A stretch of DNA of 64,000 bases from Hyphococcus sp. (GCA_028284345.1 JANQRY010000008.1:496001-560000), one strand, 5' to 3'; numbered from the stretch's first letter, positions 49,417 to 58,781 are shown. The notes: generated by a model from the sequence alone, not told the origin. A program made the numbers and translations.

Positions 49417-50247
49417 TTATTGAGCGTAGGCGGCGCGCAACATATCAGTCGCGTCACTCCACTCTCGTCCAGAGCTGAGGTTACCAACACCCGGAAATTC
49501 TTTTGCCGATTTGAATGCGATGTATGTGCGTCGATCGAACACAACGGTGCCATCATCATCGACATGTGATCCCACAGATGGATCTAGCGACAAAACTTGA
49601 TTGACTTGGATTTTGTCATCGAGCTTCACACCAAAGTCATCTGATCCGTAAAAGGTAACGCGACCGTCGCCAATATAGGCAGATTCAGTAACCAATATCG
49701 CCCGACCAGACGCAATGGCGTTTTGGCATCCTAAATTCAGGCGCCCTAAATTACCTGGTTTGCGAAACCAACCCTCGACGTTATAGGCAAGGACTGTTTC
49801 CGAACCCGCATTATCTGTGGTAATCGTAGCTTTGCGCACATTGTCATAGTCGACGGTCCCGCCTATCATTTTGAGAGCGAAATCCAAACCAAAATCGAGG
49901 TCGGAGTTTCTCTCAAAATCGAAATCAGGAAATGTCGAATTTCTATATTTGTCTTGTGTCTGTTGATCGCTGCCAAACATGGCTTCAAAAAGCTCTGTTC
50001 TAGTTGCGTCATCTACAGCGCAGGAAAGAAGGTCGCCTTTGATAACAGGCACACCATCTTCAAATTCGATAAGCGCACCGGCTGACTGAAGCGTCGCTGG
50101 TACAGGCCAATTCGTATACCCTTTGCTATTCAAATACCGGATCAACGCATTGTTTTCTAAAGTTTGAACTACCGGCCGGCTTGTTGAGCATGATGCAATG
50201 GAAACCCCAACGACAATCGCAAAAAGTGTCTTCGCTATATGACGCAT
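49417..50247 (-). CDS. Putative lipoprotein, unknown
   Basis: ATG 50247 has a near-perfect ribosome site (attaggaggggg). The signal MRHIAKTLFAIVVGVSIASC ends with a lipobox (SIASC). The mature part contains repeated acidic-aromatic segments (FPDFDFERNSDLDFGLDFALKMIGG) and beta-strand stretches. No family is recognised. The first 42 residues of the track ORF are not coding. It is the first gene of the minus-strand CHAT operon. Confidence 0.65.
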   Translation of the reverse strand: MRHIAKTLFAIVVGVSIASCSTSRPVVQTLENNALIRYLNSKGYTNWPVPATLQSAGALIEFEDGVPVIKGDLLSCAVDDATRTELFEAMFGSDQQTQDKYRNSTFPDFDFERNSDLDFGLDFALKMIGGTVDYDNVRKATITTDNAGSETVLAYNVEGWFRKPGNLGRLNLGCQNAIASGRAILVTESAYIGDGRVTFYGSDDFGVKLDDKIQVNQVLSLDPSVGSHVDDDGTVVFDRRTYIAFKSAKEFPGVGNLSSGREWSDATDMLRAAYAQ

Positions 50248-50523
50248 ACCCCCTCCTAATCTTGGCTTTGCGGATGAGTGACAATAACTGCAGCAATTGA
50301 TGCAATCAATATTCAAACGGTGGATACACAAAGCGCAGCGCGATTCTTTGCAATACACTCTTCCGACGCTCACCTCTTTCGCTTCTTCAAAATGAAAAGA
50401 ATGCTCCCTAAATATATTTTTAAATCAAAGATTTAGCAAAGAACAGAAATTGGCTTGGCCATGCTAAAAACACGAATTGCAAAACCGTTGGTAGCTTGAA
50501 CAGCTGCCATTTTTTGACCTACT

Positions 50524-50543
50524 GTAATTAGCGGTAATTAGCG
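50524..50543 (+). repeat. Tandem 10-bp repeat upstream of protease gene
   Basis: GTAATTAGCG occurs twice in tandem and is followed by GTC. It ends 13 bp before the ATG at 50557 and could be an operator or a recent slippage duplication. Confidence 0.4.
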
Positions 50544-50556
50544 GTCAAATCCTGTC

Positions 50557-51450
50557 ATGAATCTACATTCCAATTGGCATTTGTTATTGCCTCGTGAAAT
50601 TGAAGGTATCCACCGTGCAATTCTAGTTACTTGCCTGTTAGTCTTTTCTGGATTTCATATTTCTGCAAGTCGAGCGGAAATAACGTGCTTAAGCAATGCC
50701 GATGAGAATACGGAGGCATTCGAAAATTTTAATGCCGAATACATAGATCTCGAACACGCTCCCTGGATGGTAAACCTCTCGTTAGGTGGTGAACCCTTTT
50801 GCGGAGGCGCAATCGTAGATAGCGGACTTCAATTCGTGATTACAGCAGCTCACTGCGTAAAGAAATACCCGAAATCAGACTTGTGGATTCGAATCGCCGC
50901 ACCGCGCGGAGGTTACAGCGGCGAAAGTCGACGTGTCGTGAGCATTCGTTCGCATCCACGGTACTACGATAAAACAAAAGCATATGATGTCGCAGTTGTT
51001 AAGCTAGACCGAGCATACAGTCATGTTGAGCCTAGTCAGCTTGTACCCCTGCTGCCAAAGGATCAAGCGCACTTTTGGGCAAAGCCCGGAGATTGTGCAA
51101 GGGTAATGGGCTGGGGAAAGACTACAGAATATTCTTCGGCGTCTGAGGAATTGTTGCAGGTTGACGTACGAATTTGGCCACAGTCAGAATGTAAAAATTC
51201 GAATGGTGTCGCTATAGGGCCCCATAGTCTCTGCGCCGGGTATTATCGAGGTGGCTTTGATAGTTGTGGAGGAGACAGTGGCGGCCCCTTGTTGGTACAG
51301 GGTGGCAATTTTGAAAAGTTCATTGTTGGTATTGTAAGTTGGGGAAGAGATTGCGGGCGTGCAGATTACCCTGGTGTATATACCAGAGTGTCGGAAGTCA
51401 GGGATTGGGTATACGGAACGATAAAAGAAATGTCCGAAACGAGTAATTAG
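50557..51450 (+). CDS. Exported trypsin-like serine protease (S1)
   Basis: The 297-residue protein has a signal region (AILVTCLLVFSGFHISASRA) and the S1 triad: ITAAHCVKK (His), DVAVVKLD (Asp) and CGGDSGGPLL (Ser), with paired cysteines (CGGAI...AAHC). The chymotrypsin-type activation sequence IVGG is replaced by NAEYIDLEHAPW, so zymogen activation may differ. It diverges from the CHAT operon and leads the three-gene plus-strand unit. A periplasmic or surface role is expected. Confidence 0.85.
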   Translation: MNLHSNWHLLLPREIEGIHRAILVTCLLVFSGFHISASRAEITCLSNADENTEAFENFNAEYIDLEHAPWMVNLSLGGEPFCGGAIVDSGLQFVITAAHCVKKYPKSDLWIRIAAPRGGYSGESRRVVSIRSHPRYYDKTKAYDVAVVKLDRAYSHVEPSQLVPLLPKDQAHFWAKPGDCARVMGWGKTTEYSSASEELLQVDVRIWPQSECKNSNGVAIGPHSLCAGYYRGGFDSCGGDSGGPLLVQGGNFEKFIVGIVSWGRDCGRADYPGVYTRVSEVRDWVYGTIKEMSETSN

Positions 51451-51478
51451 AACACATACAAAGGCGGGGTCAGCAATC

Positions 51479-52828
51479 ATGAAACAACTAGCGAATCGTA
51501 GAGAAGTGCTCGGCTTGATCGGAGGTGCTGGCGCTTCCATTGGTGTTCAGGGATGCGCCTCAGATACGCGGCAAGGTTTGGGGATTCGAGAGAATGGCGA
51601 TCTAAAAGCCTTGATGCTTGGTGAAGGCGATGGCGCGTTTGAGATGAGCCCCGAACGTGAGAGGACGCTGTTGGACAATCAATGGGAGCCACTGCGCGTA
51701 TCATCAACTGACTGGAATTGGTGGGATTTGGAAACCGACGTTCAGTCACCAGTTAAATGGGCAACGCCGCAGAATGGTATGGACTATCAGCCACTCGGTG
51801 ATTTTATAGGGCTGCCCGTAGGTCCGAATACATTTGTGCATGCTGAGAGTTTGCGCTGGTTAGCAGATCGCAATGCATTTTCTCTTGGAACGGAACAATT
51901 CGTAATTGTGGGGATTCGAGGTGCATCGCTTGTTGACGCAAGTGAAGATTCTGGTTGGCAATCAAATATACGAATTGCGCTGGACGAACCGGACCACAAG
52001 TCCATGCGTTGCCTTATTGGCGTTTGGGACCGAGAAAACAACAAAGTTCGACTGTTCAAAGCTTCGACAGTACCTGAAGTTAGCTACATGTGGCTGCAGG
52101 CGACGTTGGCGAGCAGTGCAAACATGTTGCCAACTGGGCTGTACCGATATTCAGTGGGCACGCATAATGCGTCCTCTTCAAGAGTGCCTCAAGTGGGCGC
52201 ATTAAGGTTGCAGGGTTACAATTTTCACGGCCGATCACATACCGACAAAAACATATTTGTATTACGCACTCTGAATGATCTCTCTTATTCTATCGGTGAT
52301 AAGACCGAACTCTGGGATATATGCGTGCCATTTGACAACATACATGCAGGAATATTTGGCGAGGCGACTCAGTATTTGGTTGGAGCAAAAAACCAACAAT
52401 TTTCTTCTGCAGGATGCCAAGTGCTTCCGGGTGGATATGAACTCTTCCGCAACTCCGAGGGGAAACGTGCTTACACAACGGAGCCTATTGGGATATGGCG
52501 CGACTTCCGCGAGGCTATCGGCTTAAAAGCTTCACCGGAGCTCACAGAACAAGGGGGAACAACGGACGACGGTAAGAACTTCTATTACATGCTCCTCACC
52601 GGATGGGATATTTCGTACGCAGCAAGAAGAAATTCAGCAGTGGTGGACTCCTATTTTCCGATAAGGCCAGGCTCATCAGGCAATCTAGTTGCTGCGGTGC
52701 AAAGAATAATCGGGATGGAAGAAACTGGAAAACTTGATGCTCGAACCTCGGAGCGTATTGTATCCTACAAGAAAGTAATTGCCGAAATTCCCGAAACGCC
52801 CCTGACCTTAAAGGGGCAGCTGCTATGA
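51479..52828 (+). CDS. Exported protein with C-terminal peptidoglycan-binding-like domain
   Basis: The N-terminus MKQLANRREVLGLIGGAGASIGVQGCASD has an RR pair followed by a hydrophobic stretch and a lipobox-like VQGC, suggesting Tat export as a lipoprotein. The middle is beta-rich with no assigned family. The C-terminus PGSSGNLVAAVQRIIGMEETGKLDARTSERIVSYKK matches the peptidoglycan-binding domain pattern (GxxV..LQ..LG...G..D..T). Its stop overlaps the next start (ATGA). Confidence 0.65.
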   Translation: MKQLANRREVLGLIGGAGASIGVQGCASDTRQGLGIRENGDLKALMLGEGDGAFEMSPERERTLLDNQWEPLRVSSTDWNWWDLETDVQSPVKWATPQNGMDYQPLGDFIGLPVGPNTFVHAESLRWLADRNAFSLGTEQFVIVGIRGASLVDASEDSGWQSNIRIALDEPDHKSMRCLIGVWDRENNKVRLFKASTVPEVSYMWLQATLASSANMLPTGLYRYSVGTHNASSSRVPQVGALRLQGYNFHGRSHTDKNIFVLRTLNDLSYSIGDKTELWDICVPFDNIHAGIFGEATQYLVGAKNQQFSSAGCQVLPGGYELFRNSEGKRAYTTEPIGIWRDFREAIGLKASPELTEQGGTTDDGKNFYYMLLTGWDISYAARRNSAVVDSYFPIRPGSSGNLVAAVQRIIGMEETGKLDARTSERIVSYKKVIAEIPETPLTLKGQLL

Positions 52829-53322
52829 GAAACGAAAAGAGATACATCACAACATGCGCAGCAACACTAACGCTTCTTTGCACAACAACTGTGGTATCGA
52901 GTACAAACGCGATTGCAATGGCACAAGACGGACACGAGCCATGCTATTTTGACGAAGGGTGTAGGTCAGCTCGAACCGAATGCATTCTCATTCCATCTGA
53001 AAAGCTGGGTTATTGGTATCACGATTTTGCTGTTGACGGTGACTATGTCAGTGAAATTTCGGCGGCACTTCGTTGGCGCACAACACCGGTTATTGGAGCA
53101 ATATCTAGAGCATGGTTATATTTCAACGATTCCACACAATCTTGTGACAATGGATACGAAGACTTTGAAAGCCCAGATCCTCTCGAATTGTCTTGTTCAG
53201 TTTCAGGTTCGGGCAAAGCAACAATCAGAAAATTTGACGGCGAAGCAACCGCACCGAACAGAATAGAATTCTGTGCGACTGGGGAGGCGTTAACCGTCAA
53301 GTACTTAGGTTCACGCAATTGA
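52825..53322 (+). CDS. Exported cysteine-rich hypothetical protein
   Basis: The 165-residue product has a signal peptide (ITTCAATLTLLCTTTVVSSTNAIAMA) and a small domain with CYFDEGCRSARTECI and later cysteines that could form disulfides in the periplasm. No family is recognised. Its ATG overlaps the preceding stop by 4 bp, so the two products are made together. Confidence 0.6.
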   Translation: MRNEKRYITTCAATLTLLCTTTVVSSTNAIAMAQDGHEPCYFDEGCRSARTECILIPSEKLGYWYHDFAVDGDYVSEISAALRWRTTPVIGAISRAWLYFNDSTQSCDNGYEDFESPDPLELSCSVSGSGKATIRKFDGEATAPNRIEFCATGEALTVKYLGSRN

Positions 53323-53364
53323 CTTTCTTGGTGCTGATGATTCGCCTTAATTCATCAAGCACAG

Positions 53365-53903
53365 CTACTCCACATAACCGTCTTCTTTTGCCGCAACGGT
53401 TTCATTGTCCGCAGAAGTTTTAGCGTTTTCTATTATTTCGATCACTGCATCAATTGTGATCCCTTCGTCGCAAGAGATGGGACGATAGGTGTTGCCGGGG
53501 CAATCAATAAATTCATGCATTCCGACGCCTCCCTCGCGTGGTAACTCAGCCATCCACAACTCCCTATGCTCACTGTAAAAAACTGTAACGATGAGTTTGT
53601 TTTCCGAAAATAGCTATACTCAACTCCACGATGGCTATACAATCCGTATACAGTATGGTTTATGGAATACTTAATCCCATAGCCGTGCAATTTTCCTTCT
53701 AAAAGTTGACCATCGAACACTGAATGCGGATTTTCACTTATTAGCCTGCCGTGGCCGCTTGGAAATTCTTTGCGATCTACTTCGCCGTAGTAAAAAAACC
53801 CGTCTCCGGTAATCTGTTTGTAGCACTCCAAGTAACAAGGTTTTCCCTGCGCGAAAGCAGGTTTGCTGATTAATAAAATTGCGAAAACAATTGCGCGACC
53901 CAC
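53365..53903 (-). pseudogene. Frameshifted exported MORN-like paralogue
   Basis: The upstream frame (53903 to about 53600) encodes a signal peptide (MGRAIVFAILLISKPAFAQG) then CYLECYKQIT...FFYYGEVDRKEFPSGHGRLISE. The downstream frame (to 53365) gives FYSEHRELWMAEL...FIDCPGNTYRPISCDEGITIDAVIEIIE. Together they align along the whole intact paralogue at 44216 (CFFAECFGKIT..., FYSSSGAWLVHL..., SCEGTAYAPTNCQDERLSIEDL). A one-base loss in the A4 run at 53600-53603 explains the shift. It may be a pseudogene, a -1 slip site or an assembly error. Confidence 0.7.
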
Positions 53904-54084
53904 CCAACCGAACTACATCATGTTCTCCATTCCTCAAATACAAACCATGCTTTGACACCTTCGTCATCATATCGTACAAATTTTGCAGTGCCAATATTTG
54001 TCGCTGTTCGGAGTATATGCACTCCGGTACCAGATAGCGAAACTTTCATTTAAGATTGTAATATTGCCGAACATTCGGCTGAGA

Positions 54085-55473
54085 TTAGTGCGAATTAAAT
54101 GCGTTTTCATCAAAGGGATGTACAATCTTCATGAGCTCATCACGCCTGTAGGCCAGCGAACCGCCGTCACCGTATGCAGGTCGTTTGTTCGTGTGGCCCA
54201 TCAGCGTAAGGCGAAGGTCGTGATCGATCCCAGCTTCAAGCATTCTTTTTTCGAACGAATGACGGAACGAATAAATCTTGTGCTGTGGCGTCGGGAACAG
54301 GTGCCTAACTTTAAGAGCTTTCATAAGCGTTGCCGACAAAAGGTCTGGTTTGTCACGGTAGTGATCGAAGCCGCGTGGAAATTTCTTCATCGCCGCGAGC
54401 GAAACCCCGACCAGGGGAATTTCCCGGATGGATGCGGCGGTCTTGATCTCGCGGTTGCGCTTGGGCCGGATGCGGATATGCGGCACATCGTGGTCAAGAA
54501 TAATATCTTCTTCCAGTAAGTTGGCGATTTCGCTGGGACGGCAGCCGGTTTCGATCAGAGCATAGAGAATATGCCATGCTTGCTCATTGAGGCGTGCAAA
54601 GATTCCAGGGACCAGGAATTTCGAGCGTACCCATTCATCCTCAAAAGGCGGGACATCGGCCTTGAACTTTTCCTTGAAGGACAAATTGCGAAACGGATTG
54701 GATCGTCGCTCTTCGCCGATGAACTTACAGTATTCGCTGAACAGTTTTCGGACATTTCCGATATCACGGTTGGCCGTATTGGCGGTCAGCGCTTTTCGGC
54801 CCGGCTTCTCGAGCAGGCGCTCCCGCCACCAGTTGTAATAGCTGTGGGCGTCCTGCCGCGTGATCAAGAGGATGGGTTTGTCACCGATAAGGTCGATGAG
54901 ATATTGCACGCCTCGCTTTTTGGTTTTGCGCCAAAGACGTTTTTGCGCTTCGGACTTCGCAAGTTGTTCATCGGCAGCAATTTCTGTGCAGTAGACTTCG
55001 AACGCTTCCGAGATCGTCACCGGCGGCGGGGTCGCGCCGCCTAAAACGGCTTCGGCTTCGTGGCGCTCTACAGGGGATGCGCGCCCACGGTCTTGCGCAT
55101 CAACAGTCCGAACGCGCTCAATGATTTCGCGGATTTCAGCAGCTTCAGCCAGTTCGGCAGCTGGCACGTAGGTAAAGCCGCGTCCCAGCGCCCGCCTGCC
55201 TGCGGCTTCGTAACGCCTTTGGGCGACTACTCGTTGTGCTTTTTCGCCATCCGGCCCTGCGGCATCTCCATTGATCCCGGCCAGCGAAGCCCAAAAGAGG
55301 TTGTCAGCTTCAATCAGCGCATCGCGGCGTTCGCGGGCGGTATCAAGGGAGGTCGTCTTGAGAGAAAACCGGATGCGTTCGCGGTCATCGAAGGCAGCGT
55401 AGCGCGACGGCACGCGTCGATTGTAGTGCCAGTGACCGGCTCTGAATTGAAGGTTCCTGGTATCGAGTTGCAT
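54085..55473 (-). CDS. Tyrosine integrase of the island (tRNA-Gly type)
   Basis: The 462-residue integrase has an N-terminal segment (RNLQFRAGHWHYNRRVPSRYAAFDDRERIRFSLKTTSLDTARERRDAL), a core-binding domain and catalytic motifs ETGCRPSEIANLL, YSFRHSFEKRML and LMGHTNKRPAYGDG. It lies 18 bp from the right arm repeats and about 140 bp from attR, the expected position for the recombinase that inserted the island. The start at 55473 gives MQLDTRNLQFR. Confidence 0.9.
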   Translation of the reverse strand: MQLDTRNLQFRAGHWHYNRRVPSRYAAFDDRERIRFSLKTTSLDTARERRDALIEADNLFWASLAGINGDAAGPDGEKAQRVVAQRRYEAAGRRALGRGFTYVPAAELAEAAEIREIIERVRTVDAQDRGRASPVERHEAEAVLGGATPPPVTISEAFEVYCTEIAADEQLAKSEAQKRLWRKTKKRGVQYLIDLIGDKPILLITRQDAHSYYNWWRERLLEKPGRKALTANTANRDIGNVRKLFSEYCKFIGEERRSNPFRNLSFKEKFKADVPPFEDEWVRSKFLVPGIFARLNEQAWHILYALIETGCRPSEIANLLEEDIILDHDVPHIRIRPKRNREIKTAASIREIPLVGVSLAAMKKFPRGFDHYRDKPDLLSATLMKALKVRHLFPTPQHKIYSFRHSFEKRMLEAGIDHDLRLTLMGHTNKRPAYGDGGSLAYRRDELMKIVHPFDENAFNSH

Positions 55474-55491
55474 GCCCGTTCACGCTGCTGT

Positions 55492-55523
55492 TGGTGCACA
55501 AACTGGTACACTTTTTGGTACAC
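55492..55523 (+). repeat. Right-end integrase arm-type repeats
   Basis: TGGTGCAC at 55492, TGGTACAC at 55504 and TGGTACAC at 55516 repeat the left-end array with identical 12-bp spacing, in the integrase gene leader. Confidence 0.75.
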
Positions 55524-55610
55524 AAATTCCTCGCACAGCATGGCAAAGTGGGTTCTTATGTCAACTAAGGCATTGTTTTGGAGCGGTAAATTCGATCGGG
55601 GTTGGAATTA

Positions 55611-55625
55611 CATCGCCCGCTCCAA
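55611..55625 (+). other. attR core (duplicated tRNA-Gly 3' end)
   Basis: The 15-bp sequence catcgcccgctccaa equals positions 4767-4781. Only the 3' end of the tRNA is present here. Confidence 0.9.
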
Positions 55626-55798
55626 TTTTCCGAGGGATGGCGGAACAAGGCAGCGAAGTCACGGCGACGGCGCGTGCTTGGGAGACGCGTCCGTGACCGC
55701 AGCGTCTCTTCCGTTTTCAGACTTCGAAATATGGAACCGGCCGGAATTCTGTTTGGATGCTGACTATACAGTAAAGTGAGAAGCGTCGGGAGAAGCTG

Positions 55799-57835
55799 GT
55801 GAACGGTGTCGGGGCGTTTGTTGTTTTTTTGCTTTTGGCCGCAGCGCCCATTGCGGCGGCGGATGATGCTGCGCTGGTGGTGACTGCCGAACGGCGCCCC
55901 CATCCGGCGTCGGAATTGCCGAGAAGGATTTCGGTTATCGACGGCGCAGACCTTCAATTTATCGGCGCCGACCATATTTCCGAAGCACTCGCCCGGGTTC
56001 CCGGCGTCAATCTCCATCGCGGGTCCGGCGCAGAGCACCTTACGTCCATCCGTTCGCCGGTGTTAAACGCCGGCGCCGGCGCCGGATCGTTTCTGTTTCT
56101 GGAAAACGGCGTGCCCATGCGGTCACCCGGTTTCGCCAACATCAACGGGCTTTTCGACGCCCATCATGAAATCGCCGGCGGTATAGAAGTCGTGCGAGGG
56201 CCATCCGGCGCGCTTTACGGCGCCAACGCCATCCATGGCGTCGTCAATATATTGACGCCAGCGCCGTCCGACGCCTTTTCCGTTTTCGCCGAAGCGTTCG
56301 GCGACACGGAGGACCGATATAAATGGAAAGGAACCATGTCCGGCGGCAATGATGCGCACGGGGGCGCGCACGGGTTTTTTGTCGGCGCATCGGCGGTCTC
56401 GGAAGCCGGCTATCGCGAAGACGCCGGCCTCGATCAGCAAAAACTGACGCTGCGCCATCTCTATAATCGCGACGACGTCAGTATCGATACGATTTTTTCT
56501 TTTCAAAACCTTGAGCAGGAAACCGCCGGATTTATCTTCGGCGAGGCAGCGCTCAATGATCGTCGATTACGGCGGGAGAACGCGTTTCCCTTTGCGTTTC
56601 GCGACGCTAAATCAGCGCGATTGCAATCAACAGTCTCTTTTGACGCCGGCGAAAACACGCAGATAAAAATCACGCCATACGCCCGCTGGAACGATATGGC
56701 GTTCCTGATGCACTTTTTGCCAAGCCGGGCGCTGGAGAACAACAGCCACTGGAGCGTTGGCGTGCAGTCGGCCGTTTATCATGACGCCGGCCCCTGGTCT
56801 TTGATCGCAGGCGTCGATGCGGACTATACGGAAGGCGCCCTCGATGAGTTTCAGGAACGAGAAACCGTCTTTTCCTTCACGCAAGGGCTTCACTACGACT
56901 ATGAGATCAAAGCCGTAAACGCTTCCGGCTTTGTGCAGGGCGAATATGCGCTCGGTCAAAAGACGGCGATGATCGCCGCCATACGCGTCGACGGGACGGT
57001 TTATGACTATGACAACCTGACCGATACTGGCGTCGTGGGGCGGTTTCTGCGTCCCGGCGATCGCACGGACTCTTTCCTTACGGCCAGCCCGAAATTCAGT
57101 ATACGCCATGATGTTTCAGAAGGGCTCTCCGGCTATGTGAGTTACGCGCGCGGGACGCGGCCGCCGCAGACGACGGATCTTTACCGTCTCCAGGTCGATA
57201 CGCCGGATGCGCAAACGGGCGATCGGGCGCAGCCTGAAAAAATCGACGCCATCGAACTCGGTCTGCGCGGCCGCTTCAACGACCGGTTACGCGTCGATGT
57301 GACGGGCTTTTTTATGTCAAAACGCAATGTCTTCTTTCGCGATGCGGACCGCTTTAACGTCGCCGACGGAAAAACGCGCCATGTGGGCGTCGAAGCAGAC
57401 GTGGCGATCGCCCTGACCGATCGGCTTGATCTCCACAGCGCGGTTTCCTACGCCCGCCACACATACCGGTTCAGCCGAGCGCTGGCCCCGGACGTTGAGA
57501 CCATCACCTTCGGCAACGATGTGGATACGGCGCCGCGCCTCATCGCCAATACGCGCCTTACCTGGCGTCCTTTGGACCGATTGCAGATGCAGGCGGAATG
57601 GGTTTCCATGGGCGCCTATTTCACTGATGCGGCGAATGCGAATTCCTATGACGGGCACAATCTCCTCCATTTGCGCGCGGAAGCGGCAATGACGGAAGGA
57701 ATCGCGGTCTTCGTCACATTACGGAACGTGACCGATGCGCTTTATGCGGAGCGGGCGGATTTCGCCTTCGGCGAAGACCGCTATTTCCCCGGCGAAACAC
57801 GAACGCTTGGGTTTGGTCTACGGGCGAAATTTTGA
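55799..57835 (+). CDS. TonB-dependent outer membrane receptor
   Basis: The 678-residue protein has a signal peptide, a TonB-box-like ALVVTAER, and the plug: SELPRRISVIDGADLQFIGADHISEALARVPGVNLHRGSGAEHLTSIRSPVLN...IEVVRGPSGALYGANAIHGVVNIL. A 22-strand-type barrel follows, ending NVTDALYAERADFAFGEDRYFPGETRTLGFGLRAKF with the C-terminal Phe. The ligand (siderophore, cobalamin or other) cannot be read. GTG 55799 follows gggagaag. It is the first native gene right of the island. Confidence 0.9.
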   Translation: MNGVGAFVVFLLLAAAPIAAADDAALVVTAERRPHPASELPRRISVIDGADLQFIGADHISEALARVPGVNLHRGSGAEHLTSIRSPVLNAGAGAGSFLFLENGVPMRSPGFANINGLFDAHHEIAGGIEVVRGPSGALYGANAIHGVVNILTPAPSDAFSVFAEAFGDTEDRYKWKGTMSGGNDAHGGAHGFFVGASAVSEAGYREDAGLDQQKLTLRHLYNRDDVSIDTIFSFQNLEQETAGFIFGEAALNDRRLRRENAFPFAFRDAKSARLQSTVSFDAGENTQIKITPYARWNDMAFLMHFLPSRALENNSHWSVGVQSAVYHDAGPWSLIAGVDADYTEGALDEFQERETVFSFTQGLHYDYEIKAVNASGFVQGEYALGQKTAMIAAIRVDGTVYDYDNLTDTGVVGRFLRPGDRTDSFLTASPKFSIRHDVSEGLSGYVSYARGTRPPQTTDLYRLQVDTPDAQTGDRAQPEKIDAIELGLRGRFNDRLRVDVTGFFMSKRNVFFRDADRFNVADGKTRHVGVEADVAIALTDRLDLHSAVSYARHTYRFSRALAPDVETITFGNDVDTAPRLIANTRLTWRPLDRLQMQAEWVSMGAYFTDAANANSYDGHNLLHLRAEAAMTEGIAVFVTLRNVTDALYAERADFAFGEDRYFPGETRTLGFGLRAKF

Positions 57836-57904
57836 TAGCGCCGCTGGAAATGGGACAATCCGGCGCGTGTTGTCCGTGAGCGACGGCGCGTCAGGGAGGA
57901 CGAG

Positions 57905-58741
57905 ATGGAATTGAAATCAGCGGCCAGGAGTTTCGGCGGCGAGCAACATATTTACCGTCATGCGTCCGAAGCGCTGTCGTGCCAAATGCAATTCGGCGCG
58001 TATTTGCCGCCGGGCGCCGGCGATAAAAAAACGCCAGCGTTGATCTGGCTGTCCGGTCTTACCTGCACGGAAGAGAACTTCATTGTTAAAGCCGGCGCAC
58101 AGCGTCTGGCGGCGGAATTGGGGCTGGTCATTATCGCCCCGGATACGAGCCCGCGCGGCGAAGACGTGCCCGACGATCCGGAAGGCGCTTATGATTTCGG
58201 CCTTGGCGCGGGCTTTTATGTAAACGCGGCGCAACACCCGTGGAGCAAACACTATCATATGCGCCGGTATATTGAGGAAGAACTGCTTGCACTGGCGGCG
58301 GCGCATTTGCCGATCGATGAAGACCGTCTTGGTATTTTCGGTCATTCCATGGGCGGGCACGGCGCCTTGACGATCGCCCTGCGCAATCCGGGCCGGTTTA
58401 AATCCGTCTCCGCTTTTGCGCCCATCGTGTCGCCGATCAATTGCCCCTGGGGGCGCAAGGCCCTTACGGGCTATATCGGCGAGGACGAAAGCCAATGGCG
58501 CGAATATGACGCTTGCGCGCTTATTGAGGATGGCGCGCGGCTACCGGAATTTCTTGTCGATCAGGGCCTTGGCGATAATTTCCTTGCCGAGCAGCTAAAA
58601 CCCGAGCTGTTGGAGGCGGCGTGCGAGAGGGTCGGTCAGCCGCTCACATTGAGGCGTCAGGAAGGCTATGATCATAGCTACTATTTTATTGCGAGCTTCA
58701 TGGACGATCATTTGACATGGCACGCTGAGCGACTCGGCTAG
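57905..58741 (+). CDS. fghA: S-formylglutathione hydrolase
   Basis: The 278-residue esterase has the family start LKSAARSFGGEQHIYRHASEALSCQMQFGAYLPP, LIWLSGLTCTEENFIVKAGAQRLAAELGL, nucleophile GHSMGGHGA (Ser148) and the late His in EGYDHSYYF. It completes glutathione-dependent formaldehyde oxidation. The partner dehydrogenase is not in the window. Length and residues are normal for the family. Confidence 0.93.
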   Translation: MELKSAARSFGGEQHIYRHASEALSCQMQFGAYLPPGAGDKKTPALIWLSGLTCTEENFIVKAGAQRLAAELGLVIIAPDTSPRGEDVPDDPEGAYDFGLGAGFYVNAAQHPWSKHYHMRRYIEEELLALAAAHLPIDEDRLGIFGHSMGGHGALTIALRNPGRFKSVSAFAPIVSPINCPWGRKALTGYIGEDESQWREYDACALIEDGARLPEFLVDQGLGDNFLAEQLKPELLEAACERVGQPLTLRRQEGYDHSYYFIASFMDDHLTWHAERLG

Positions 58742-58781
58742 TGCGTTTTGAAGGTGCGTTGATCGGCGCGCCCGCCGGCGA

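Larger units (their letters stand above)
4767..55625. mobile_element. Integrative mobilizable element inserted in tRNA-Gly(GCC)
   Basis: The 15-bp tRNA 3' end catcgcccgctccaa occurs at both boundaries (4767-4781 and 55611-55625), and each boundary is flanked inward by three TGGTRCAC boxes. A tyrosine integrase abuts the right end. The interior carries relaxase, MobC, a candidate oriT and a TraG-like ATPase but no VirB-type channel genes, so I call it mobilizable rather than self-transmissible. Defence and toxin-antitoxin genes make up much of the cargo. By eye the interior is AT-richer than both flanks, most strongly from about 34 to 54 kb. Two further recombinases inside suggest it is a composite of older elements. 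Confidence 0.88.

Noticed and set aside
53365-53559. 64-residue ORF as an independent gene
   Set aside because: Its sequence continues the frame-shifted MORN-like gene and aligns with the C-terminus of the paralogue at 44216.
55060-55779. 239-residue plus-strand ORF across attR
   Set aside because: It is mostly the antisense of the integrase, and it crosses the island boundary.
57101-57112. CAGTATAC-like site in the TonB receptor gene as another island promoter box
   Set aside because: It is inside a coding region outside the island and lacks the ATAWAATC half.
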